Assembly (NCBI GenBank): GCA_030042885.1
Contig: JASHYW010000168.1
Location: 1 to 5,111 of the forward strand
Source of the DNA: Streptosporangiaceae bacterium
GTDB taxonomy: Bacteria > Actinomycetota > Actinomycetes > Streptosporangiales > Streptosporangiaceae
Reading direction: 5' to 3'
Length of the DNA stretch: 5,111 nt
Shown: positions 1-5,111 of the stretch, piece after piece
How positions within the stretch are numbered: position 1 is the stretch's first letter
Layout of the letters: each line of letters begins with the position of its first letter
Notes under the pieces: generated by a model
What the model saw: the letters and a program-made list of their open reading frames with translations, nothing else
The model's database searches: none
Told to the model about the DNA's origin: nothing
Translations under genes and position numbers: made by a program

Positions 1-509
1 CCGCCGACGATCGGGCCGATCGCGGCCCCGATGCCGGTCGTGGCGGCCCACAGGCCGATCGCCCGCTGCCGCTCGGCCGTGTCGGTGAAGATAGCGGTGA
101 TCAAAGACAGCGTGGACGGCATCATGAACGCTCCGCCGATGCCCATGCCGGCACGTGCCGCGATCAGCATTCCCACCGACCCGGAGTAGGCTGCCCATAC
201 CGACCCGGCGGCGAATATCACCAGGCCAGCGAGGAACACCCTCTTCCGGCCGGAACGGTCGGCGAGGCTGCCCACGGCCAGCAGCAGCCCGGCGAAGACG
301 ATGACGTAAGCATCGACGATCCACTGCAGTCCGGTCGTCGACGCGTTCAGGTCGCGCTCGATGGTGGGCAGCGCGACGTTCAGCACCGTGACGTCCAGCG
401 TGACCATCACCAGTGTCACGCAGAGCACCGCGAGCGCGAACCACCGGGTCGGCGGCGATCCCGGCCTGTCAGTGGAGCCGGCTGGAACCCGGTGCAGACG
501 GGTCGTCAT
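1..509 (-). CDS. MFS drug efflux transporter, DHA2 (14-TM) type, 3' end cut by window edge
   Basis: This is the first 170 residues of a proton-coupled major facilitator pump of the inner membrane, most like the EmrB/QacA (DHA2) multidrug exporters. A short polar N-terminus leads into TM1 (about 23-45), which carries the motif LDVTVLNVALPTI at 38-50, the family's motif D1. TM2 spans about 62-80. The TM2-TM3 loop holds motif A, GSLADRSGRKR (80-90). TM4 contains motif B, RAGMGIGGAFMMPSTL (119-134, Arg119). TM5 ends in the antiporter motif C, GAAIGPIVGG (161-170). The frame is open to the left edge; family members have roughly 450-550 residues, so about two thirds is missing. The ATG at 509 places the first helix correctly; only a weak GGGA with a 3-base spacer precedes it. 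The gene follows the VOC gene by 76 bases on the same strand and may be co-transcribed. The family is secure, but the substrate cannot be told from this part. Confidence 0.9.
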   Translation of the reverse strand, partial: MTTRLHRVPAGSTDRPGSPPTRWFALAVLCVTLVMVTLDVTVLNVALPTIERDLNASTTGLQWIVDAYVIVFAGLLLAVGSLADRSGRKRVFLAGLVIFAAGSVWAAYSGSVGMLIAARAGMGIGGAFMMPSTLSLITAIFTDTAERQRAIGLWAATTGIGAAIGPIVG

Positions 510-585
510 GAATCCCACGCAATACCCCGAAGTTACCCAGCGGTAGAGGAGAACGTCCCGCGCTCCTGCGCTGGCGGCGAAGGCG

Positions 586-969
586 CTACCGGATCACCAG
601 GCAGAATGGGTGGCCGGCCGGATCGCGGTAGACCCGCCAGCCGACCGGCTCGCCGTCCGGCCGGGGCCGGGGCGACACGTGCTCGGCGATCGCCACCGCG
701 CCCGCGGCGACGACCCGGCCGTGCGCCGTCGGCAGGTCCTCGACCAGGACGTCGAAGTGAACCCGGAGCGTGTCCTCCGCCGCAGGAGCGCTGCTGGCCT
801 GGAAGGAGAGCCGCTGGCCGTGCGGGGGTGGCTCCAGCGTGACCCATCCCGGGTACCACTCCACCGGGGTACCGCCGAGCAGGCCAGCCCAGAACCGCGC
901 GAGCGCCCATGGCTCGGGGCAGTCAAGGACCACTTCCCTGATCCAGCCGATCGCCGCCTCTTCGCTCAT
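586..969 (-). CDS. VOC superfamily protein (glyoxalase-like domain)
   Basis: A 127-residue single-domain protein of the vicinal oxygen chelate fold, closest in style to the actinobacterial glyoxalase-like (Glyoxalase_6) proteins. The N-terminal half has the characteristic opening IREVVLDCPEPWALARFWAGLLG (in pieces, residues 10-32), an aromatic/Gly strand region (WYPGWVTLEPPP, 38-49), and a basic strand RLSFQ (53-57). The second half starts with LRVHFDVLVEDLPTAHGRV (68-86), with His71 at the usual metal-ligand strand, and ends with WRVYRDPAGHPFCLV (111-125), the standard last strands. The length is normal for the group. Such proteins are mostly of unknown function; relatives include glyoxalases, dioxygenases and antibiotic-sequestering resistance proteins, and nothing here selects among them. 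The ATG at 969 is the only good start in frame, but no Shine-Dalgarno is visible before it. The gene lies 79 bases after aroE and 76 before the efflux gene, so a detoxification role with that pump is conceivable but unproven. Confidence 0.85.
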   Translation of the reverse strand: MSEEAAIGWIREVVLDCPEPWALARFWAGLLGGTPVEWYPGWVTLEPPPHGQRLSFQASSAPAAEDTLRVHFDVLVEDLPTAHGRVVAAGAVAIAEHVSPRPRPDGEPVGWRVYRDPAGHPFCLVIR

Positions 970-1019
970 CCGATCATCATGGCTCAGGCGTCGTCGACGG
1001 CGGCCATCCGCGGATCGGG

Positions 1020-1081
1020 CTAGCGTACGGGGGCCGGGACGCGGCGGGCTAGCGAGCCGGGGCCTGGACGTGGCGGGCTAG
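1020..1081 (-). repeat. 29-bp tandem duplication spanning the aroE stop codon
   Basis: Read on the minus strand, a 29-base unit beginning CTAGCCCGCC occurs at 1081-1053 and again directly at 1052-1024, with 24 of 29 bases identical. It is followed by a third start of the unit, CTAGCCCG, at 1023-1016. The first copy encodes the aroE C-terminus LARHVQAPAR. Because 29 is not a multiple of three, the second copy is entered in another frame, and its CTAG supplies the TAG stop at 1051-1049. In the shifted frame the second copy would read LARRVPAPVR and again end in TAG (1022-1020), from the third CTAG. This looks like a slipped duplication of the gene's 3' end that has since diverged. Confidence 0.75.
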
Positions 1082-1894
1082 TTCGGACTGTCCTGCGGCG
1101 CGCATGGCGGCCAGGGGGGCGGGGGCGAGGCCGGTCATAAGCTCGACCTGCCGGGCGGCTTGGTGAAGGAGAAGGTCGAAGCCGCTGATCGCAATGGCGC
1201 CCCACTGGGACGCGGCCTGGGCCAGGGTGGTCGGCCAGGGGTGGTACACGACGTCGAGCACGGCGCTGGGCTGAGAGCGTTGGACCCAGGACCGTTCGGC
1301 ATAAAAATCGGCGGCGTCGGCCGGGACGGTGGAAACCAGCAGGTGGCCGTCGCGGACCTCGGAACCGAACGGGCGTAGCTCGACCGTCATGCCCAGCCGG
1401 CGCGCGGCAGCCAGCAGGCCACCGGCGCGGGCCTGATCGCGGACCTGGACCACCGCCATCGAAAGGCCGACCGCGCGCAGCGCGGCGAGGGCGGCGCAGG
1501 CGGTCGCGCCGGCGCCGAGGATGGTGGCGCTGGCCGGGGAGCTCACCCCGGCCTCGGCCAGGGCCGCCACCATGCCCGGGACGTCGGTGTTGTACCCGTG
1601 CCGCTGCCCGTCGGCAAAGACGACGGTGTTGGCGCCGCCGACGTCGGCGGCCAGCGGCTCGGTGCGGTCCAGCAATGGCAGCACCGCCCGCTTCAACGGC
1701 ATGGTCAGCGACAGCCCGGCCCATGAGCCGTCGCGGGAGGCGATCAGGCCGGGCAGCCGGGCCTCGTCGCACTCGATCGCGTCGTAAGTCCAGCCGTCCA
1801 GGCCCAGTGCGGCGTACGCGGCCCTGTGCAGCGCCGGCGACAGCGAATGAGCGATCGGCGAGCCCAGGACGGCAGCCCGTGACGCGGCAGGCAC
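1049..1894 (-). CDS. aroE: shikimate dehydrogenase (NADP+)
   Basis: AroE reduces 3-dehydroshikimate to shikimate with NADPH in the cytoplasm, the fourth step of the route to chorismate and aromatic amino acids. At 281 residues it has normal length. The substrate domain shows VLGSPIAHSLSP (9-20), with the shikimate-binding serines Ser17 and Ser19; SLTMPLK (62-68), with catalytic Lys68; GGANTV (86-91), with Asn89; and GYNTDVPG (100-107), with catalytic Asp104. The nucleotide domain has the glycine loop LGAGATA (126-132) and VRDQAR (151-156), about where NADP-specific enzymes carry basic residues. Then come DVVYHPWPTTLAQAA (214-228) and GFDLLLHQAARQVELMTG (238-255), with Gln245 at the conserved position. 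SLTMPLK and GGANT differ slightly from the enterobacterial NVTVPHK/GAVNT form but keep the key residues. The GTG start at 1894 has an AGGG Shine-Dalgarno (1902-1905) with a 7-base spacer inside the end of mltG, whose stop is 3 bases away, suggesting translational coupling. The C-terminal decapeptide lies in a tandem duplication. Confidence 0.96.
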   Translation of the reverse strand: MPAASRAAVLGSPIAHSLSPALHRAAYAALGLDGWTYDAIECDEARLPGLIASRDGSWAGLSLTMPLKRAVLPLLDRTEPLAADVGGANTVVFADGQRHGYNTDVPGMVAALAEAGVSSPASATILGAGATACAALAALRAVGLSMAVVQVRDQARAGGLLAAARRLGMTVELRPFGSEVRDGHLLVSTVPADAADFYAERSWVQRSQPSAVLDVVYHPWPTTLAQAASQWGAIAISGFDLLLHQAARQVELMTGLAPAPLAAMRAAGQSELARHVQAPAR

Positions 1895-1897
1895 CCC

Positions 1898-3487
1898 TTA
1901 GCCCTGACCCAGGTTGTGCTCGAGTTCGGCCCGGTACTGCTGGAACTGCGCCTCGCTCGAGGTGAACAGGGTCTCGCCGGTCTTCGGGTTCACGGTCACG
2001 AAGTACAGCCAGTTGCCGGGGGCCGGGTGCAGGACGGCCTGGATCGCCGCGTTCCCCGGGTTGTCGATCGGGCCGGGCGTCAGGCCCTTGTGCTTGTAGG
2101 TGTTGTACGGCGAGTCGCTGTTGAGCTGGGCGTCGCTGGCCACGATGCCGTAGGCGTTCAGCCCGTACAGCACCGTGCTGTCCAGTTGCAGCGGCATGCC
2201 CTGGGCCAGCCGGTTGTAGATCACCCGGGCGATCTTCGGGTAGTCGGACAGCCTGCCGCCCTCGGCTTGCACCAGGCTGGCCATGATGATCACCTGGCTT
2301 TCGGTCAGGCGCACCTGCCGGGCGGCCGCGGGCAGGCTGACCGCCGCCGCTTCCTGGTCGAACCGCTGCACCATGCCGGCCAGCACGTCGAGCGCGGTCT
2401 CGTGCGGCAGTACCTCGTAGGTGGCCGGGAACAGGTAGCCCTCGGGCTTACCGTCCGCGTAGGCGGGCAGGTTGAGCTGAGCCGGGTCCTTGAGGACCTG
2501 GTTGTAGCCGCTGGCCGCGATGCCGGACTTGGCGCCGAGCCAGGCCACGATCTGGCTGAGCCGCCAGCCCTCCGGGATCGTGACCGTGACCTGCACGAGG
2601 TTCTTCGGGTCGAGCAGCAGTGCGTAGGCCAGCGACGCCTTCATGTGCTTGCGCATGCCGTAGAAGCCGGGCAGCAGGCCGTCCGGTTTCGAGCTGTGCT
2701 CGGCGGCCAGGACGAACGCGCGAGCGCTGGCCACCACGCCGAGTTGCTGCAGCTTCGGCCCGAGGCTGGTCGGCGTGTCGCCCGAGCTGACCTGGACCAC
2801 GACGTAGCCCGTGCCCGGTCCGGAGTAGTCGGCCGGGTGGTATTTGCTCATGTAGAAGCTGTAGGCGTAGGCACCGCCGACCGCCACCGGGATGAGGATG
2901 ATCAGCAAGGCCACCAGGGGCGCGATCCAGCGCAACCTACGGCGCCTGGGACCACGTGGCCCCCCGGGATCGCGGCCGCGGGAACCTGACCGGCGCGCGG
3001 CCCTGCGCCGGGCCCCGCGGCCGCCCTGGTCGCCGTCGTCGCCATAGTCGGCGAAGCCCGGGACGAACCGCTCGCCGGTGTCGTAGCCATCATCGTCCTC
3101 GTACTGGCTGTAGAAATCAGGGCCGTCGTCCTGGTCGCCGGATTCAGGATCGTCGTACTGGGCGTCGTCATCCCGACCGCCCTCCTGGCCCGGCGAGTAG
3201 AACTCGCCTCCACCCAGCCCGCGGGGGTCGCCGTCGTAGCTGGCCGGCATGGGCCCGCCTGGATGCCAGCCGGTCGCCTCGGGGCGGGACAGCCGCTCGG
3301 TCCGGCGCCAGGGCGAGTCCTCGGCGCGCCGCCGGTCGGCGGACCGCGGGTCGGCAGGCCAGGGCTCGTGATGCACCGGCTCATACCCGGGCGGCAGCGG
3401 CCGCTGGAACCCCTGGGCGCCCTGCGGAGCCTGCGGGCCGGGCAAGCCCGGGGGGACGGGCAGCCAGCCGCCTCCGTTGTCGCTCAT
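1898..3487 (-). CDS. mltG: endolytic murein transglycosylase MltG (YceG-like)
   Basis: MltG is a membrane-anchored lytic transglycosylase that cuts nascent peptidoglycan outside the cell and is thought to terminate glycan strand growth. The 529-residue protein has three parts. Residues 1-186 are a disordered cytoplasmic head: Pro/Gly/Gln-rich at 1-45, very Asp/Glu/Tyr-rich at about 104-152, then Arg/Gly-rich at 157-186. One membrane helix follows (about 187-210, WIAPLVALLIILIPVAVGG). The extracellular YceG domain has a LysM-like portion with TIPEGWRLSQI (303-313), EGYLFPATYEVLP (349-361), MASLVQAEGG (402-411), ARVIYNRLAQGMPLQLDSTV (420-439), SPYNTYKHKGLTPGPIDNPG (459-478) and the closing WLYFVTVNPKTGETLF (493-508). 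Glu409 matches the second Glu of the E-K-E motif seen in E. coli MltG; the first is Gln407, as I expect in actinobacterial relatives. Long acidic heads are common in actinobacterial MltG, so the extra length against E. coli (340) is not strange. The ATG at 3487 overlaps the ruvX stop and follows a GGAG. Confidence 0.95.
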   Translation of the reverse strand: MSDNGGGWLPVPPGLPGPQAPQGAQGFQRPLPPGYEPVHHEPWPADPRSADRRRAEDSPWRRTERLSRPEATGWHPGGPMPASYDGDPRGLGGGEFYSPGQEGGRDDDAQYDDPESGDQDDGPDFYSQYEDDDGYDTGERFVPGFADYGDDGDQGGRGARRRAARRSGSRGRDPGGPRGPRRRRLRWIAPLVALLIILIPVAVGGAYAYSFYMSKYHPADYSGPGTGYVVVQVSSGDTPTSLGPKLQQLGVVASARAFVLAAEHSSKPDGLLPGFYGMRKHMKASLAYALLLDPKNLVQVTVTIPEGWRLSQIVAWLGAKSGIAASGYNQVLKDPAQLNLPAYADGKPEGYLFPATYEVLPHETALDVLAGMVQRFDQEAAAVSLPAAARQVRLTESQVIIMASLVQAEGGRLSDYPKIARVIYNRLAQGMPLQLDSTVLYGLNAYGIVASDAQLNSDSPYNTYKHKGLTPGPIDNPGNAAIQAVLHPAPGNWLYFVTVNPKTGETLFTSSEAQFQQYRAELEHNLGQG

Positions 3488-3951
3488 GCGCGGGCTCCCG
3501 TCACGAGCTGTCCGGGGGGGCGGCCGGTGGCGCGTTCGGCGTCCAGGGCGGCTTGCAGCAGAACGGCGGCGGCCGCTGCGTCGACGACCTGGCGACGGGC
3601 GCGGGAATCCTTCCCGCCGCGGCGCAGCGCGTCGTGCGCCTCGGTGGTGGTGAAGCGCTCATCCACGAGCCGCACCGGGATGGGCGCGAGCCGGGCGGCC
3701 AGGTCCGCGGCGAAGCGCCGCGCGGTGGCCGCGGCGGTGCCTTCCCGGCCGGACAGCGAAGTCGGCAGGCCGACGATGACCTCGATCGCGTCCGCGCTGG
3801 CGGTCAGCCGGGCCAGTTCGTCCAGCTCGCCTGGCCCGGTGCGGACGACGGCCAGCGGACTGGCCAGGACGCCGCCCGGATCGCTGCGGGCGACCCCGAC
3901 CCGAACCGAGCCCACGTCGACCGCCAGGCGCACGCCCTGCCTCACCGGCAC
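3484..3951 (-). CDS. ruvX: RuvX/YqgF family putative pre-16S rRNA nuclease (Holliday junction resolvase-like)
   Basis: RuvX/YqgF is a cytoplasmic RNase H-fold nuclease. In E. coli YqgF is linked to 16S rRNA 5' processing; the 'Holliday junction resolvase' label comes from fold similarity to RuvC and from work in other species. With the GTG start at 3951 the protein has 155 residues, the usual family length. Motifs in order are RLAVDVGSVRVGVA (8-21) with acidic Asp12; VIVGLPTSLSG (58-68); VRLVDERFTTTEAH (93-106) with Glu98; and VVDAAAAAVLLQAALD (122-137) with Asp124. Asp12, Glu98 and Asp124 form the expected metal-binding acidic set. I chose GTG 3951 because GGAG lies 7 bases before it and homologues begin just ahead of GVRLxVDVG; GTG 3945 is a close alternative. 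The same frame stays open upstream to ATG 4314, which would give 276 residues with a repetitive head. The function is sure, the start is not. The TGA overlaps the mltG ATG. Confidence 0.92.
   Translation of the reverse strand: MPVRQGVRLAVDVGSVRVGVARSDPGGVLASPLAVVRTGPGELDELARLTASADAIEVIVGLPTSLSGREGTAAATARRFAADLAARLAPIPVRLVDERFTTTEAHDALRRGGKDSRARRQVVDAAAAAVLLQAALDAERATGRPPGQLVTGARA
3495..3498 (-). promoter_or_regulatory. Shine-Dalgarno of mltG
   Basis: GGAG on the minus strand with a 7-base spacer to the mltG ATG at 3487. It lies inside the last codons of ruvX, so translation of mltG is probably coupled to that of ruvX. The same motif and spacing recur before the GTG at 3951, which is useful for judging the ruvX start. 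Confidence 0.7.
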
Positions 3952-3958
3952 GGTACCG

Positions 3959-3962
3959 CTCC
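3959..3962 (-). promoter_or_regulatory. Shine-Dalgarno supporting the short ruvX start
   Basis: GGAG on the minus strand, 7 bases before GTG 3951. Motif and spacing are identical to those of mltG, and aroE has AGGG with the same 7-base spacer. The upstream candidate ATGs at 4314 and 4308 have nothing comparable, only a GGGT and a distant AAGG. This is the main sequence evidence that ruvX translation begins at 3951. Confidence 0.55.
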
Positions 3963-3970
3963 GGGCGCCC

Positions 3971-4186
3971 GGGCTGGCCGGGGCGGAGGGGCTGGCCGGG
4001 GCGCAGGGGCTGGCCGGGGCGGAACGGCTGGGCGGGGCGGAACGGCTGGCCGGGGCGCAGGGGCTGGCCGGGCCGACCGGAGCGGAGGGGCCGACCGAGG
4101 CGGAAGGGCCGACCGAGGCGGAAGGGCCGACCGAGGCGGAGGGGCCGACCGAGGCGGAGGGGCTGGCCGGGAGGAGCGGGCTGGCC
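3971..4186. repeat. 18-bp tandem repeat array, twelve units, two subfamilies
   Basis: Twelve consecutive 18-base units fill 216 bases. On the plus strand the five units from 3971 to 4060 follow the form GGGCTGGCCGGGGCGGAG with small changes (A type). The unit at 4061-4078 is a hybrid, starting as A and ending in the CCGACC typical of the other kind. Units 4079-4150 follow GAGGCGGARGGGCCGACC (B type), with 4097-4114 and 4115-4132 identical. Unit 4151-4168 returns to an A-like end (GGGCTGGCC), and 4169-4186 is a decayed copy. On the minus strand, in the ruvX frame, B units read SASVGP and A units read ASPCAP, ASRSAP or ASPSAP. The A units differ mostly by amino-acid-changing substitutions, which argues against strong protein-level constraint. 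No terminal inverted repeats or transposase are present, so this is a minisatellite rather than a mobile element. Confidence 0.9.
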
Positions 4187-4332
4187 GTGGCGGGGACGGC
4201 GAAGGGAGCGAGGGACCAGCGGGCGTGCCTGGTCGCAGCGGGCCCACGAGTCCATGCCCCGGCAGGGCGCGTCCTGGACCCGACGACCCCGCAAGGGCGA
4301 AGCGGCATGGCCATACGTTACCCAGCCGGCCC

Positions 4333-5111
4333 TTATATGTCTCGCAAAGCGGCACGGACCGCATCAAACGCCTCATCGATCACGTCCGGACGGATCCCAG
4401 AACCAGCGGCGGTCGGTGTCAGCGGGGCGCCGCCGCCCTGGGCGACATCCGGCCTGCCGCCACCGCCGCCGCCGAGTGCTCTGGCGGCCACCCCGACCAG
4501 GATGCCGGCCGACAGGCCTGCGCTGCGGCCCGCCTCGTTGACCGCGATCACCACCACCGGCCGGTCTGCAGGCACGCCGACGATCACGACCGCCGCGGGT
4601 CGGCCGTACGGCACCCGGCCGCGCACGTCGAGCGCGAGCCTGCGGATATCGTCAGGTTCGGTCCCGTCGGGCACGCGGTGCGCGACCAGGGCCGTCCCGC
4701 CGATGTCCTCCGCGCCTGCGGCGATCTGTTCGGCCGATTCCAGCAGCCGGGCGGCCCGCAGCCGCTGCAGTTCCCGCTCGGCATCCCTGAGCCTGGCCAG
4801 CATGCTGGAAATGCGCTCTGGCAGCTGGTCGCGAGGCGCCTTGAGCTGCTCGCTGAGCTGGTTGACCAGCACGCTCTCCCTGGCCAGGAAGCGGAACGCG
4901 TCCAGGCCCACGAACGCCTCGATCCGGCGCACGCCCGAGCCGATGGACGCCTCGCCCAGGATCTTCACCAAGCCGAGCTGGCCTGACCTGGCCACGTGCG
5001 TGCCGCCGCACAGCTCCCGCGAGTAGTCGCCGACCTCCACCACCCGGACCCGGTCGCCGTACTTCTCGCCGAACAGCGCCAGCGCGCCCATCTCGCGGGC
5101 CTCCTCCTGCG
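4333..5111 (-). CDS. alaS: alanyl-tRNA synthetase, C-terminal part (5' end beyond window)
   Basis: The last 258 residues of AlaRS, which charges tRNA-Ala in the cytoplasm and clears mischarged Ser/Gly through its editing domain. The fragment opens in the editing domain with EEAREMGALALFGEKYGDRV, then the metal-site motif CGGTH (Cys34 and His38 counted from the first complete codon) and GQLGLVKILGEASIGSGVRRIEA (in pieces), all typical. A charged heptad-like stretch follows (about 76-120, SVLVNQLSEQLK to LQRLRAARLLES), the usual coiled coil. Last comes the DHHA1/C-Ala domain with VVVIAVNEAGRSAGLSAG and the glycine motif LGGGGGGRPDVAQGGG (212-227). The full protein should be near 880-890 residues, so about 70 percent lies off the right edge, including the catalytic domain and the HxxxH half of the editing-site metal ligands. 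The end is intact with a TAA stop. It is the first gene of the alaS-ruvX-mltG-aroE run as seen here. Confidence 0.96.
   Translation of the reverse strand, partial: QEEAREMGALALFGEKYGDRVRVVEVGDYSRELCGGTHVARSGQLGLVKILGEASIGSGVRRIEAFVGLDAFRFLARESVLVNQLSEQLKAPRDQLPERISSMLARLRDAERELQRLRAARLLESAEQIAAGAEDIGGTALVAHRVPDGTEPDDIRRLALDVRGRVPYGRPAAVVIVGVPADRPVVVIAVNEAGRSAGLSAGILVGVAARALGGGGGGRPDVAQGGGAPLTPTAAGSGIRPDVIDEAFDAVRAALRDI

Larger units (their letters stand above)
3952..4332 (-). other. alaS-ruvX spacer, or in-frame N-terminal extension of ruvX (from ATG 4314)
   Basis: This 381-base stretch separates the alaS stop from the favoured ruvX start. The ruvX frame is open back to ATG 4314, 18 bases past the alaS stop, adding 121 residues: about 42 of unremarkable sequence, then hexapeptide repeats of the SASVGP and ASPxAP kinds, then ASPGARSGT before the core. 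For translation: 18 bases fits the tight spacing of the other genes here, and the repeat period keeps frame. Against: no family homology that I recognise, no membrane or signal sequence, a poor ribosome site at 4314, and third-position G/C of roughly 84 percent in the first 49 codons, lower than in the neighbouring genes. At this GC content 121 stop-free codons are not significant. I see no convincing hairpin terminator or promoter in it. Confidence 0.5.

Noticed and set aside
510..585. Promoter or operator for the efflux gene
   Set aside because: No convincing -35/-10 pair and no clear inverted repeat were found in the 76-base gap.
970..1048. Rho-independent terminator after aroE
   Set aside because: There are small palindromes (ATCCGCGGAT at 1007-1016; a 5-bp ATGGC/GCCAT pairing), but no strong stem followed by a T run on the minus strand. 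The evidence is too weak to annotate.
1020..1772. Minus-strand 250-codon open frame overlapping aroE
   Set aside because: It lies in a shifted frame of aroE and is Arg/Pro-rich with no domain. Only its last residues are interesting, because they record the 29-bp duplication.
1916..2989. Plus-strand open frame of 357 codons opposite mltG
   Set aside because: It is antisense to the conserved YceG domain, its composition is that of a reverse frame of high-GC coding DNA, and no motif is recognisable.
4061..4186. Collagen-like or secreted repeat protein on the plus strand (GPTEAE repeats)
   Set aside because: Only the 18-bp repeat gives this appearance. The period is a multiple of three, so every frame shows hexapeptide repeats, and there is no Gly-X-Y regularity, signal peptide or plausible gene around it.
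3971..4186. CRISPR array
   Set aside because: Units are 18 bases, contiguous and without unique spacers, and no cas gene is present.
2956..4986. Long plus-strand open frame (676 codons) antisense to ruvX, mltG and alaS, and a second one at 3263-5026
   Set aside because: Very GC-rich genes leave long stop-free frames on the opposite strand. The translations are Arg/Gly/Pro/Ala-rich, show no domain, and cross three well-identified minus-strand genes.

Overview
This is a very GC-rich window (third codon positions are almost all G or C). It looks like chromosomal DNA of a high-GC actinomycete. The strongest pointer is the order alaS-ruvX-mltG-aroE, a conserved actinobacterial housekeeping cluster. 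Sequence style also fits: an MltG with a long disordered cytoplasmic head, GTG starts and short overlaps between genes. I cannot name the genus; a Streptosporangiales- or Streptomyces-like lineage is only a guess. Every gene I accept lies on the minus strand, so the window reads from right to left.

Right to left: (1) 5111-4333 is the C-terminal part of alanyl-tRNA synthetase. (2) 4332-3952 is a 381-base stretch holding twelve 18-bp tandem repeat units; it is either a leader between genes or an in-frame low-complexity N-terminal extension of the next gene. (3) 3951-3484 is the conserved core of RuvX/YqgF. (4) 3487-1898 is mltG, which overlaps ruvX by 4 bases (ATGA). (5) 1894-1049 is aroE, starting 3 bases after the mltG stop; its 3' end lies in a 29-bp tandem duplication. 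(6) 969-586 is a small VOC/glyoxalase-like protein. (7) 509-1 is the N-terminal third or so of a DHA2-type MFS drug transporter that runs off the left edge.

alaS, ruvX, mltG and aroE look like one transcription unit serving translation, 16S rRNA processing or DNA metabolism, termination of peptidoglycan strands, and the shikimate pathway. Past aroE the usual continuation into further shikimate genes is not seen within the window. Instead there is a VOC protein and an efflux pump, a possible small detoxification or export pair and the only accessory-looking part.

I see no CRISPR array, phage gene, insertion sequence, tRNA or rRNA. The most unusual structure is the 18-bp repeat array between alaS and ruvX. 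It has two subfamilies and a run of GGGG tracts matching the G-quadruplex consensus, and it makes the true ruvX start uncertain. I found no clear evidence of a new multi-gene system.
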